Origin: an uncultured Cytophagaceae bacterium
GTDB lineage: Bacteria > Bacteroidota > Bacteroidia > Cytophagales > Spirosomataceae
Reading direction: 5' to 3'
Length of the DNA stretch: 64,000 nt
Assembly (NCBI GenBank): GCA_903907745.1
Contig: CAIVPF010000063.1
Coordinates: 1-64,000, forward strand
The stretch's first letter is position 1. Each line of letters opens with the position of its first letter. Of this stretch, positions 26,086 to 33,619 are shown piece by piece. Below the pieces are notes generated by a model. The model was given only the letters and a program-made list of their open reading frames with translations. It was not told the DNA's origin and ran no database searches. The translations under genes and the position numbers were made by a program.

Positions 26086-27840
26086 TTATAGGTTAGCTGC
26101 CCAACGATCCATTTTTTGTTCTAGAATATCCAAGGACATATTTCCGTCTTTTAGTAGTTCGTCGTGGTAATCGGAAAGTTTGAATTTAGCACCGAGTTGT
26201 TTTGAAAGGCGTTCTCTAATTTCACGGATTTTCAGCGCGCCGATTTTATAGCTCAATGCTTGTGCTGGAATGGCCATGTATCGTTCGATTTCGGCGGTGG
26301 CCCCTTGTTCGCTGATGGGTTCGTTGGCCATCATGTAGGCGATAGCCTCTTCGCGGCTCATGTTTTTGGAATGCATGCCAGCGTCAACGACTAAACGAAT
26401 AGCTCGGTGAATTTCATCGCCCAAAGCGCCCATGTATTGATAGGGATCTGTATAGAGGCCTAATTCTTTGCCTAAACTTTCGGTATAGAGGGCCCAGCCT
26501 TCTGCATAGGCGGAATTTCCACCGAATCGACGGAATTTAGGTAGGCTTTTGTTTTCTTGTTGGATGCTAATTTGGTAATGATGGCCCGGAATGGCTTCGT
26601 GTAGGAAAAGACTTTCCATGCCGCTGGTGACATTGAATTTTGTGGCATCCAAAATGGGCACATAAAAAATGCCGGGCCGATTACTTTCTTCGGAACCTTG
26701 GAAATATTCAGCGGAAGCGGAGGCGGCGCGGAAGGCTTCGGTTTGACGAATTTCAAAAGGGGTTCTTGGAACCTTGCCAAACATTTTTTTCAAGGAGGGC
26801 TCCATTTTCTTGTGAATGGTGTGGAATGCGGCGAGTACTTCGGCTGGCGTTTTGTACGGATAAAACGATGGATCCGTTTTCATATGTTCGAAAAATGCGG
26901 GCAGGTCGCCTTTGAAACCTACTTTATTTTTCGTGTTTTCCATTTCGGTGCGGATTCGTTTTACTTCGGCCAAACCGGTTTCGTAGATTTCTTGAGCCGG
27001 TTTCCGGGTGGTGGTCATGGCTTCGATGAGGTATTCGTAATAGGCTGCGCCGTTCGGAATGGCGCCGATGCCTGAGCTTTTTCGGCCTTTTAGCAGGTAT
27101 TCATTTTTTATGAACGTGGACAGACGAGCGTAGGCAGGAAGGATTTCTTCTTGGATTTTTTTTGTGTATTCGGCGGTGAATTGGGCTTTATCGCTTGCTG
27201 AGAAGTCTTTTGGGAATTGCTTCAAAGGGCCATAAAAGGTGCTTTCTTTGATGTCTTTGACTTGGAAAGCGTCTAATTGTGGAATGATTTTTTGAATCAA
27301 GGCGCTCGGTAGGACGTAATTGGCGGCGATGCCTTTTCGGAAATAGACGATGGAGCTGTCTAGGTATTGTGCGCCGATGGTCATTCGTTTGGCCCAATTT
27401 TCATAATCTTTTTTGGTCGCAAAAGGCTGGATGACAGAACCGCTGCCTAATTGCGCAAAGGTTAAATGGAATCCATAAAATTGGTTCAAAGGAATTAGGT
27501 TATCGGGAAAGCTGAGGCCTTTTTGGCTTAATTCGAGATCGCGTTTTAGGATGTCGTAGGAAATCTGATCGTTCTCGTCGAGGTTGTCACGCGATATGGA
27601 TTCTAGGGATTTTTGGGTGTTATCGAGGAGGGATTTGATTTTAACTCGGTGGCCGTCGGTGAAATCGATGCTGAGTTGATCATTAAATCGGTTGTCGCCG
27701 TTCGAGGTGGCTGACACGGGATTTAATTTGAGTTGTTCCTCGTAATAGGTATCGATGACTTTGGCCAAATCGGCCTTTTGATCTTTTTTTTGGCATCCCA
27801 TGGAAAGGAGGATGCTGGCAATGAAGAGTATTTTTTTCAT
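26086..27840 (-). CDS. DUF885 family lipoprotein, putative metallopeptidase
   Basis: 584 residues from ATG 27840, which gives a lipoprotein signal with C16 in LLSMGC; an upstream start would add 15 residues ahead of the signal. DUF885 proteins contain a zincin-like motif, here LFLHEAIPGHHYQ, plus NSAYAEGWALYTESLG that completes the metal site. They are thought to be carboxypeptidase-like enzymes. The lipobox predicts a periplasm- or surface-facing membrane anchor. A palindrome at 27880-27898 lies upstream. Confidence 0.9.
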   Translation of the reverse strand: MKKILFIASILLSMGCQKKDQKADLAKVIDTYYEEQLKLNPVSATSNGDNRFNDQLSIDFTDGHRVKIKSLLDNTQKSLESISRDNLDENDQISYDILKRDLELSQKGLSFPDNLIPLNQFYGFHLTFAQLGSGSVIQPFATKKDYENWAKRMTIGAQYLDSSIVYFRKGIAANYVLPSALIQKIIPQLDAFQVKDIKESTFYGPLKQFPKDFSASDKAQFTAEYTKKIQEEILPAYARLSTFIKNEYLLKGRKSSGIGAIPNGAAYYEYLIEAMTTTRKPAQEIYETGLAEVKRIRTEMENTKNKVGFKGDLPAFFEHMKTDPSFYPYKTPAEVLAAFHTIHKKMEPSLKKMFGKVPRTPFEIRQTEAFRAASASAEYFQGSEESNRPGIFYVPILDATKFNVTSGMESLFLHEAIPGHHYQISIQQENKSLPKFRRFGGNSAYAEGWALYTESLGKELGLYTDPYQYMGALGDEIHRAIRLVVDAGMHSKNMSREEAIAYMMANEPISEQGATAEIERYMAIPAQALSYKIGALKIREIRERLSKQLGAKFKLSDYHDELLKDGNMSLDILEQKMDRWAANL

Positions 27841-27879
27841 GTTGATGTTTGTTTGCTGGCAATTTACATTTTTTTGTAG

Positions 27880-27898
27880 AGACACAAAAATTGTGTCT
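27880..27898. promoter_or_regulatory. Palindromic site in a divergent promoter region
   Basis: AGACACAA / TTGTGTCT, perfect 8-base arms with an AAA centre, midway between the DUF885 gene (minus) and the glucosidase gene (plus). The TTG at 27891-27893 lies 20 bases before TATTTTTA (27914-27921), a near-consensus plus-strand -7 box. The palindrome therefore overlaps the probable -33 element. An operator for a dimeric regulator acting on both genes is a reasonable inference. Confidence 0.5.
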
Positions 27899-27961
27899 GA
27901 ATGGTATTTTTTCTATTTTTAAGCAGCATTTACAGGGTGCCTACCTAAGAAAAATAAATAT

Positions 27962-30610
27962 ATGTCAGAAATTGGAGCTGAGCGTGCGCGATTAAAACTA
28001 CGAAACGACAATAAGGGTTGGAAAAAGTGGGGTCCTTATCTGACTGAGCGTCAATGGGGTACGGTTCGTGAGGATTATTCTTCGCATGGAAATGCTTGGG
28101 GATCGACGACGCATGACATGGCGCGTTCCAAGGCTTATCGGTGGGGGGAGGAAGGAATCGGGGGGATTTCGGATAATAAGCAGCATATATGCTTTGCTTT
28201 TTCATTTTGGAATCATCGGGATCATATTTTAAAAGAGCGATTTTTTGGATTGACGGGGGCGGAATCGAATCATGGCGAGGACGTGAAGGAATTGTATTAT
28301 TATTTGGATTCTACGCCAACGCATTCCTATCAAAAAATGCTTTATAAGTATCCGCATGCGACTTTTCCGTATGAAAAATTGATTGAGGAGAGTCGGAAGC
28401 GGTCGCGTTTAGAGCCTGAATATGAATTGTTGGACACAGGGGTTTTTGATCGGGATGAGTATTTTGATATCACGATGGAATATGCCAAAGGGGATGAGCA
28501 GGATATTTTGATTCAGGTGACGGTGGAGAATCGCGGGAAAGTCGCGGCGCCGATCACGGTATTGCCTACGATTTGGTACCGAAATACGTGGTGTTGGGGT
28601 TATGAGAATTATAAATACAAGCCCTTATTGACGGGTGTGGGACATTCTTTTATTGAGGTAGATCATCGGTCGGTGGGGCGATTTAAATTATATGCGGAGG
28701 ATGCGGATGAGTTTTTGTTTTGTGACAATGAAACGAATTTTGAGCGTTTGCATCAATCGCCGAATTTATCTCATTTTACCAAAGATGGGATAAATGACTA
28801 TGTGGTCAATAAAAACAAGCATGCTGTAAATCCGAATCATATAGGGACGAAAGCGGCGGCCAAATATACGGCTAAGATTCCGCCGGGAGGGAAAAAGGTG
28901 TTTCGTTTGCGTTTGGTGGATCATACGATTAGTCAGCCATTTGTGGATTTTGATGAGGTGTTTGCTTTGCGTCTTCGGGAGGCGGATGGATTTTATGCGG
29001 AAATGCAGGAGGGGATTGAGGATCCGGGATTATTGTCTTTGCAGCGGCAATCGTATGCGGGGATGTTGTGGACGAAGCAGTGGTATTATTACAATGTTTT
29101 TGAGTGGATTAAAGGGGATCCGGCGATGCCCAGGCCGGATGCGAATCGGAAGTTTGGGCGGAATAGTACGTGGCGACATATGTATTCGGCGAATATTTTG
29201 TCGATGCCGGATAAGTGGGAATATCCTTGGTTTGCGGCTTGGGATTTGGCGTTTCATACCTTGCCTTTGGCGCGTTTGGATCCTGATTTTGCGAAGCGTC
29301 AATTGGCCGTTATTCTTCGGGAATATTACATGCACCCGAATGGGCAGATTCCGGCCTATGAGTGGTCATTTTCGGATGTGAATCCGCCGGTGCATGCGTG
29401 GGCGACGTGGAAGGTGTATGAGATAGATAAGCAGATGAATGGGGGAAAGGGTGATGTGATGTTTTTGGAGCGGATATTTCATAAGTTGTTGCTGAACTTT
29501 ACGTGGTGGGTGAATTTAAAGGATGAGGGTGGGAATAATATTTTTGGTGGAGGATTTTTGGGGATGGATAATATTGGGGTGTTTGATCGGTCGGCGACAT
29601 TGCCTACGGGCGGACATTTGGAGCAGGCGGATGGAACGGGGTGGATGGCGATGTATTCCTTGAATATGTTGCGGATTGCTTGTGAGATTGCGATTGAGAA
29701 TCCGGTTTATCAGGATATGGCGTCGAAGTTTTTTGAGCATTTCTTGCACATAGCTGGGGCGATGCAGTCGATTGGGGGGGAGAAGTTGAATTTATGGGAT
29801 GAGGATGATCAGTTTTATTATGACATGTTGCATAAGGAGGATGGGAGTGCGATGTTGTTGAAGGTGCGGTCGATGGTGGGTTTGATACCTTTGTTTGCGG
29901 TGGAGGTGTTGACGACGGATATGTTGGACAAATTGCCGGCTTTTAAGCGTCGGGTGGAGTGGGTATTGAGTAATCGGCCGGATTTGGCGAATTTGGTGTC
30001 GCGGTGGTATGAACCGGGGAAGGGGGAGAGTCGATTGTTGTCGATTTTGCGGGGACATCGGATGAAGATGATATTGAAGCGGATGTTTGATGAGCGGGAG
30101 TTTTTGTCGGATTATGGGATTCGGTCTTTGTCGAAATACCACAAGGAGAATCCGTACAAATTTGCGTTTGATGGGGGTTCGGTGCAGGTGGATTATACAC
30201 CGGCGGAGTCGACGGGGGATATGTTTGGGGGGAATTCGAATTGGCGTGGGCCGATTTGGTTTCCGATGAATTATTTGATTTTGGATAGTTTATCGAAGTT
30301 TTCGGATTATTATGGAACGGATTATGAGGTGGAATTTCCGACGAATTCGGGTCAAATGATGAACATCAAAGATGCGGCGGCGGGGGTATCGAGGCGATTA
30401 TTGGCCATGTTTTTACCTGACAAACACGGTAAAATTCCGATGTATGGGGAATATGACAAGATGCAAACGGACCCGAAATTCAAGGAACATCATTTGTTTT
30501 TCGAGTATTTTGATGGGGATACGGGCAAGGGGTTGGGGGCGAATCATCAGACGGGGTGGACAGGTTTGATTTCGGAGATTATTCGTCAATTGTATGGGAA
30601 ACAGGGGTGA
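27962..30610 (+). CDS. GH63/MGH1-like alpha-glucosidase family protein
   Basis: 882 residues without signal peptide, so probably cytoplasmic. The N-terminal region (DYSSHGNAWGSTTHDMARSK) and TIWYRNTW belong to the beta-sandwich domain. The second half is an (alpha/alpha)6 barrel with WEYPWFAAWDLAFHT, GNSNWRGPIWFPMNYL and C-terminal GANHQTGWTGLI, as in mannosylglycerate hydrolase MGH1-like and GH63 enzymes. It should hydrolyse an alpha-glucoside; the exact substrate cannot be inferred. Third codon positions are almost all G or T. Divergent from the DUF885 gene and followed 67 bases later by a RidA-like gene. Confidence 0.88.
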   Translation: MSEIGAERARLKLRNDNKGWKKWGPYLTERQWGTVREDYSSHGNAWGSTTHDMARSKAYRWGEEGIGGISDNKQHICFAFSFWNHRDHILKERFFGLTGAESNHGEDVKELYYYLDSTPTHSYQKMLYKYPHATFPYEKLIEESRKRSRLEPEYELLDTGVFDRDEYFDITMEYAKGDEQDILIQVTVENRGKVAAPITVLPTIWYRNTWCWGYENYKYKPLLTGVGHSFIEVDHRSVGRFKLYAEDADEFLFCDNETNFERLHQSPNLSHFTKDGINDYVVNKNKHAVNPNHIGTKAAAKYTAKIPPGGKKVFRLRLVDHTISQPFVDFDEVFALRLREADGFYAEMQEGIEDPGLLSLQRQSYAGMLWTKQWYYYNVFEWIKGDPAMPRPDANRKFGRNSTWRHMYSANILSMPDKWEYPWFAAWDLAFHTLPLARLDPDFAKRQLAVILREYYMHPNGQIPAYEWSFSDVNPPVHAWATWKVYEIDKQMNGGKGDVMFLERIFHKLLLNFTWWVNLKDEGGNNIFGGGFLGMDNIGVFDRSATLPTGGHLEQADGTGWMAMYSLNMLRIACEIAIENPVYQDMASKFFEHFLHIAGAMQSIGGEKLNLWDEDDQFYYDMLHKEDGSAMLLKVRSMVGLIPLFAVEVLTTDMLDKLPAFKRRVEWVLSNRPDLANLVSRWYEPGKGESRLLSILRGHRMKMILKRMFDEREFLSDYGIRSLSKYHKENPYKFAFDGGSVQVDYTPAESTGDMFGGNSNWRGPIWFPMNYLILDSLSKFSDYYGTDYEVEFPTNSGQMMNIKDAAAGVSRRLLAMFLPDKHGKIPMYGEYDKMQTDPKFKEHHLFFEYFDGDTGKGLGANHQTGWTGLISEIIRQLYGKQG

Positions 30611-30677
30611 TTTAGGGCTAAAGGAGTAGGGGTAATTTGATAAGAAATTTTATTTAGGTGAAAATTAAAAGGAAAAA

Positions 30678-31139
30678 ATGACAGCAGATCAAAATTTTGA
30701 GGCGTTGGGTTTGGTTTTACCGCCAGCGCCGAAGCCATTAGGGGTTTATAAGCCGGGATTACAGGTGGATCATTTTTATTATGTTTCGGGCCATGGGCCG
30801 GTGCAGGTGGATGGTTCATTGATTATTGGTCGGGTCGGGGAAGATATGGATATGGAGGCTGGGAAAATGGCGGCGCAGCAGGTGGGATTGACGATTTTGG
30901 CTACTTTAATGGCGCAATTGGGGTCTTTAAATAAGATCAAACGCGTGGTGAAGGTATTGGGGATGGTGAATTGTACCGCGGATTTCGGTCGGCATCCTTA
31001 TGTGATCAATGGATGTTCGGAATTATTCGCTAAAGTTTGGGGTGAGGAGCATGGCATTGGGGTTCGCAGTGCGGTGGGGATGGGTACTTTGCCTGATAAC
31101 ATTCCGGTGGAAATCGAGGTGATGTTTGAGCTTGCGTAG
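30678..31139 (+). CDS. RidA/YjgF family protein
   Basis: 153 residues, slightly longer than the roughly 130 of RidA. Features are YYVSGHGPVQ, the GKMAAQQVGLTILATL helix, NKIKRVVKVLGMVNC and GVRSAVGMGTLPDNIPVEIE, the trimer-interface strand that carries the substrate-binding arginine in the family. RidA deaminates reactive enamine/imine intermediates; this longer subgroup is uncharacterised. Its stop codon is 3 bases from a palindromic repeat element. Confidence 0.88.
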   Translation: MTADQNFEALGLVLPPAPKPLGVYKPGLQVDHFYYVSGHGPVQVDGSLIIGRVGEDMDMEAGKMAAQQVGLTILATLMAQLGSLNKIKRVVKVLGMVNCTADFGRHPYVINGCSELFAKVWGEEHGIGVRSAVGMGTLPDNIPVEIEVMFELA

Positions 31140-31142
31140 CCC

Positions 31143-31177
31143 TACCTTTGTCAATCCTTGCCGGTTTGACAAAGGTA
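31143..31177 (-). repeat. 35-bp palindromic element (T.T orientation)
   Basis: Flank TACC/GGTA encloses arms CTTTGTCAATCC and GGTTTGACAAAG around TTGCC. It is the same element as at 31235, 48465 and 63635 but inverted, so the single unpaired position in the stem is T.T instead of A.A. The variable stem pair is T-A here. It lies 3 bases after the RidA-like stop. Confidence 0.9.
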
Positions 31178-31195
31178 AGTTGGGAAAATAGGTTT

Positions 31196-31232
31196 GTCAA
31201 ATCACTAAGTTGATAATTTCATCCTCGCCTTT
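31196..31232 (-). repeat. Degenerate copy of the nadA 3' end
   Basis: These 37 bases match 31288-31324, the end of nadA including its stop codon, at 31 of 37 positions and without gaps. The offset is 92 bases, identical to the offset between the two flanking palindromes (31143 and 31235). A 92-bp tandem duplication, with one palindrome inverted, explains both. Confidence 0.75.
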
Positions 31233-31234
31233 CC

Positions 31235-31269
31235 TAGCTTTGTCAAACCGGCAAGGATTGACAAAGCTA
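31235..31269 (+). repeat. 35-bp palindromic element (A.A orientation)
   Basis: Flank TAGC/GCTA encloses arms CTTTGTCAAACC and GGATTGACAAAG around GGCAA. The variable stem pair is T-A. It lies between the degenerate nadA tail copy and the real nadA 3' end. Confidence 0.9.
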
Positions 31270-31296
31270 AGTCGTGGGGACCACATAGTCAAACCA

Positions 31297-32283
31297 CTAA
31301 ACTGATATTTTCAACATCGCCTTTAATGCCTTATAAGCCGGCACGCGAATTGATTCTTCCAAATGGATTTCAGGTAATTCATAGTACAAGGCATTGTACA
31401 ATTTCTCCAAGGTATTCATTTTCATATAGGGACATTCCGAGCAGGCACAGGTGTTTTGCTCGTTCGATGGCGCTGGAATTAAATGTTTTTGCGGTACGGC
31501 ATGTTTCATCTTATGCAAAATGCCAGCCTCAGTGGCGACGATGAAGGTTGAATGTTCAGAGGTTTCGACAAATTTCAATAAGGCCGTCGTCGAACCCACA
31601 TAATCTGCCTCCTTCAAAATTACCTCCTTGCATTCTGGGTGTGCGATCAACAAAGCCTCCGGGTATTCCGCCTTTAAAACCGCTAATTTCTCAAGCGAAA
31701 TATCTATATGTACCATGCAAGCCCCTTCCCACAAAATCAAATCGCGCCTCGTTTTATGCGCCACATAGCGGCCTAGATTCGCATCTGGAGCAAAAATAAT
31801 TTCTCGATCCGCCGGAATGGATTCCACAATTTGGACGGCATTTGATGAAGTACAAATAATATCCGTCATCGCCTTAATTTCCGCAGAACAATTAATATAC
31901 GAAACCACCAATGCTTCCGGATGTGCCGCCTTCAAAGCCGCAAATTCCTCCACCGGCACCGAATCCGCCAGCGAACAGCCTGCATTAAAATCAGGTACGA
32001 CCACTTTTTTGGAAGGATTCAAAATCTTCGCGGTTTCCCCCATGAAATGCACCCCACAAAAAACAATTAAATCCGCTTCCGTTTTTTCCGCCGCCTGAGA
32101 CAAACCCAAGGAATCGCCCACAAAATCCGCTAATTCCTGAATTTCCCCATCCACATAATAATGCGCTAAAATCACGGCGTTTTTTTCCTTTTTCAAACGC
32201 AGAATTTCCGTGATTAATTCAGCCCCTTTGGGCGTCGAGCGGGCGATATAGCCCACTGCATTAGCTTCTTCTTTTAAATTCAT
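31297..32283 (-). CDS. nadA: Quinolinate synthase
   Basis: 328 residues. The three cluster cysteines are C103 in AGCSLADS, C189 in EGACMVHI and C284 in CACSECPYMKMN, with HYYVDGEIQELADFVGDSL at 41-59 being the family signature. It condenses iminoaspartate (from NadB at 17.5 kb) with dihydroxyacetone phosphate to quinolinate using a labile 4Fe-4S cluster. The start overlaps the nadC stop by 4 bases (ATGA). Its 3' end has been partly duplicated downstream with a palindromic element. Confidence 0.97.
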   Translation of the reverse strand: MNLKEEANAVGYIARSTPKGAELITEILRLKKEKNAVILAHYYVDGEIQELADFVGDSLGLSQAAEKTEADLIVFCGVHFMGETAKILNPSKKVVVPDFNAGCSLADSVPVEEFAALKAAHPEALVVSYINCSAEIKAMTDIICTSSNAVQIVESIPADREIIFAPDANLGRYVAHKTRRDLILWEGACMVHIDISLEKLAVLKAEYPEALLIAHPECKEVILKEADYVGSTTALLKFVETSEHSTFIVATEAGILHKMKHAVPQKHLIPAPSNEQNTCACSECPYMKMNTLEKLYNALYYELPEIHLEESIRVPAYKALKAMLKISV

Positions 32284-33134
32284 ATCGCTTTTAAGCTTAA
32301 GTCCAAACTTTTTACTTGATGCGTCAGCGCCCCCACCGAAATAAAATCCACCCCCGTTTCCGCGTAGGCTCGTAAACTTTGTTCCGTAATTCCTCCCGAG
32401 GCTTCTGTGATGAACCGCCCGTCGATTTTCCGAATCGCATCGCGGAGGCGTGACGGACTGAAATTATCTAACATAATTCGTTGAACCCCACCAATCGCCA
32501 TCACTTGCGCTAATTCATCCTCATTTCTTACCTCGATTTCAATCGCCAATGGCTCCGCCAACAAGGCATTGTACGCAAAAGCCTTCTGCAAAGCAGCCTC
32601 AATTCCTCCCGCAAAATCCGCATGATTATCTTTAATCAAGATCATATCAAATAGAGCATAGCGGTGATTTTCCGCCCCTCCGATCTTACAAGCCCATTTT
32701 TCCGCCAATCGAAAATTAGGCGTGGTCTTTCGTGTATCCAATAAGTTGGCACGCGTTCCGTCTAATATTTTAACCAAAGAACGTGTATAGGTCGCAATCC
32801 CAGACATCCTTTGCATACAATTCAAGACCAAACGTTCTGCTTTTAAGATCGATTGGGCTAATCCCCGCACTTCCAACACCACTTGGCCCGGTTCGATCCA
32901 GGCGCCATCGTGAAGGAAAACTTGGACGTCTAGGGCTGCATCAACTTCCTTGAAAATCGCCAATGCCAATTCCACCCCGGCCAATACCCCTCGATCTTTC
33001 ACCAACAAAGCCGCACCCCCCACCGCATCCGAAGGAACAGTGGCTAAGGAAGTATGATCTCCTGAACCCACATCCTCTCGCAATGCCTCCTGAATAAAAT
33101 GCCGAATGTTTGTTTCCGATAAATATGCGTACAT
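32280..33134 (-). CDS. nadC: Nicotinate-nucleotide pyrophosphorylase (carboxylating)
   Basis: 284 residues, normal length. Features are LREDVGSGDHTSLA near the N-terminus, VLNCMQRMSGIATYTR, LDTRKTTPNFRLAEKWA (phosphoribosyl- and quinolinate-binding), and the C-terminal IMLDNFSP and EASGGITEQSLRAYAETGVD. It converts quinolinate and PRPP to nicotinate mononucleotide, CO2 and PPi. It is the first gene of a two-gene nadC-nadA operon. Confidence 0.97.
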   Translation of the reverse strand: MYAYLSETNIRHFIQEALREDVGSGDHTSLATVPSDAVGGAALLVKDRGVLAGVELALAIFKEVDAALDVQVFLHDGAWIEPGQVVLEVRGLAQSILKAERLVLNCMQRMSGIATYTRSLVKILDGTRANLLDTRKTTPNFRLAEKWACKIGGAENHRYALFDMILIKDNHADFAGGIEAALQKAFAYNALLAEPLAIEIEVRNEDELAQVMAIGGVQRIMLDNFSPSRLRDAIRKIDGRFITEASGGITEQSLRAYAETGVDFISVGALTHQVKSLDLSLKAI

Positions 33135-33189
33135 GTTACCTAATTAACGATCCCAAATTTACGAATTAAAATCTTAGCCCGCGAAGAAA

Positions 33190-33219
33190 TTGATTTCTAA
33201 AAAAAATATCCTATTTTTG
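33190..33219 (+). promoter_or_regulatory. Consensus Bacteroidota promoter
   Basis: TTG at 33190-33192, exactly 19 bases, then TATTTTTG at 33212-33219, the textbook -33/-7 arrangement. The next ATG is at 33229, only 9 bases after the -7 box, so the message would have an extremely short leader. Confidence 0.65.
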
Positions 33220-33228
33220 CCTCTTATC

Positions 33229-33564
33229 ATGCAAAACAAAGTCAAGATATTTCATTTAATCCTGTTCATCCCCGTGCTTTTTTGGCTCGTGGCAAAGCCG
33301 ATTACCTTATTTTCGGCCGAAAAATCAGCGATTAAGACCGAAAAGAAAGGCAGCCCTGCAAAAGCAACGGTTTATGCGGAGCAACATATTTATCAAGTTA
33401 GTTCCACCTCACAGGTTGATTTTCCTACTGATTTTGTCTTCAATTCCCTTCCAACGATCTCGCTGGAACAACTGCAGAAATCCAATAAATTGCCCACTAT
33501 CATTCATAGAACGCAATTTATGCGAATTTTATTGACTCAATTTATCGCCACACTGGCTCCCTGA
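33229..33564 (+). CDS. Small hypothetical secreted or membrane protein upstream of secDF
   Basis: 111 residues from ATG 33229; an in-frame codon at 33190 overlaps the promoter and is rejected. A signal sequence or single membrane helix (about 6-24, FHLILFIPVLFWLVAKP) is followed by a polar, proline-containing region and a hydrophobic tail (FMRILLTQFIATL). No family recognised. It is 55 bases before secDF, so it may share its transcript. The second ATG at the family-like MQNKVKIF gives the best signal peptide. Confidence 0.6.
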   Translation: MQNKVKIFHLILFIPVLFWLVAKPITLFSAEKSAIKTEKKGSPAKATVYAEQHIYQVSSTSQVDFPTDFVFNSLPTISLEQLQKSNKLPTIIHRTQFMRILLTQFIATLAP

Positions 33565-33619
33565 TGCGAGGTATCTCCTCCATTTTTATTTTCTAATTTT
33601 CAATTTTTAATTTCAGATC

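Noticed and set aside
28941-30569. Arg/Gly-rich frames within the glucosidase gene
   Set aside because: Products of G-rich third positions read in other frames.
31143-31269. Ordinary intrinsic terminators for the convergent ridA-like and nadA genes
   Set aside because: Stems lack a following T-run on either strand and the same elements occur elsewhere; a termination role is still possible but not shown.
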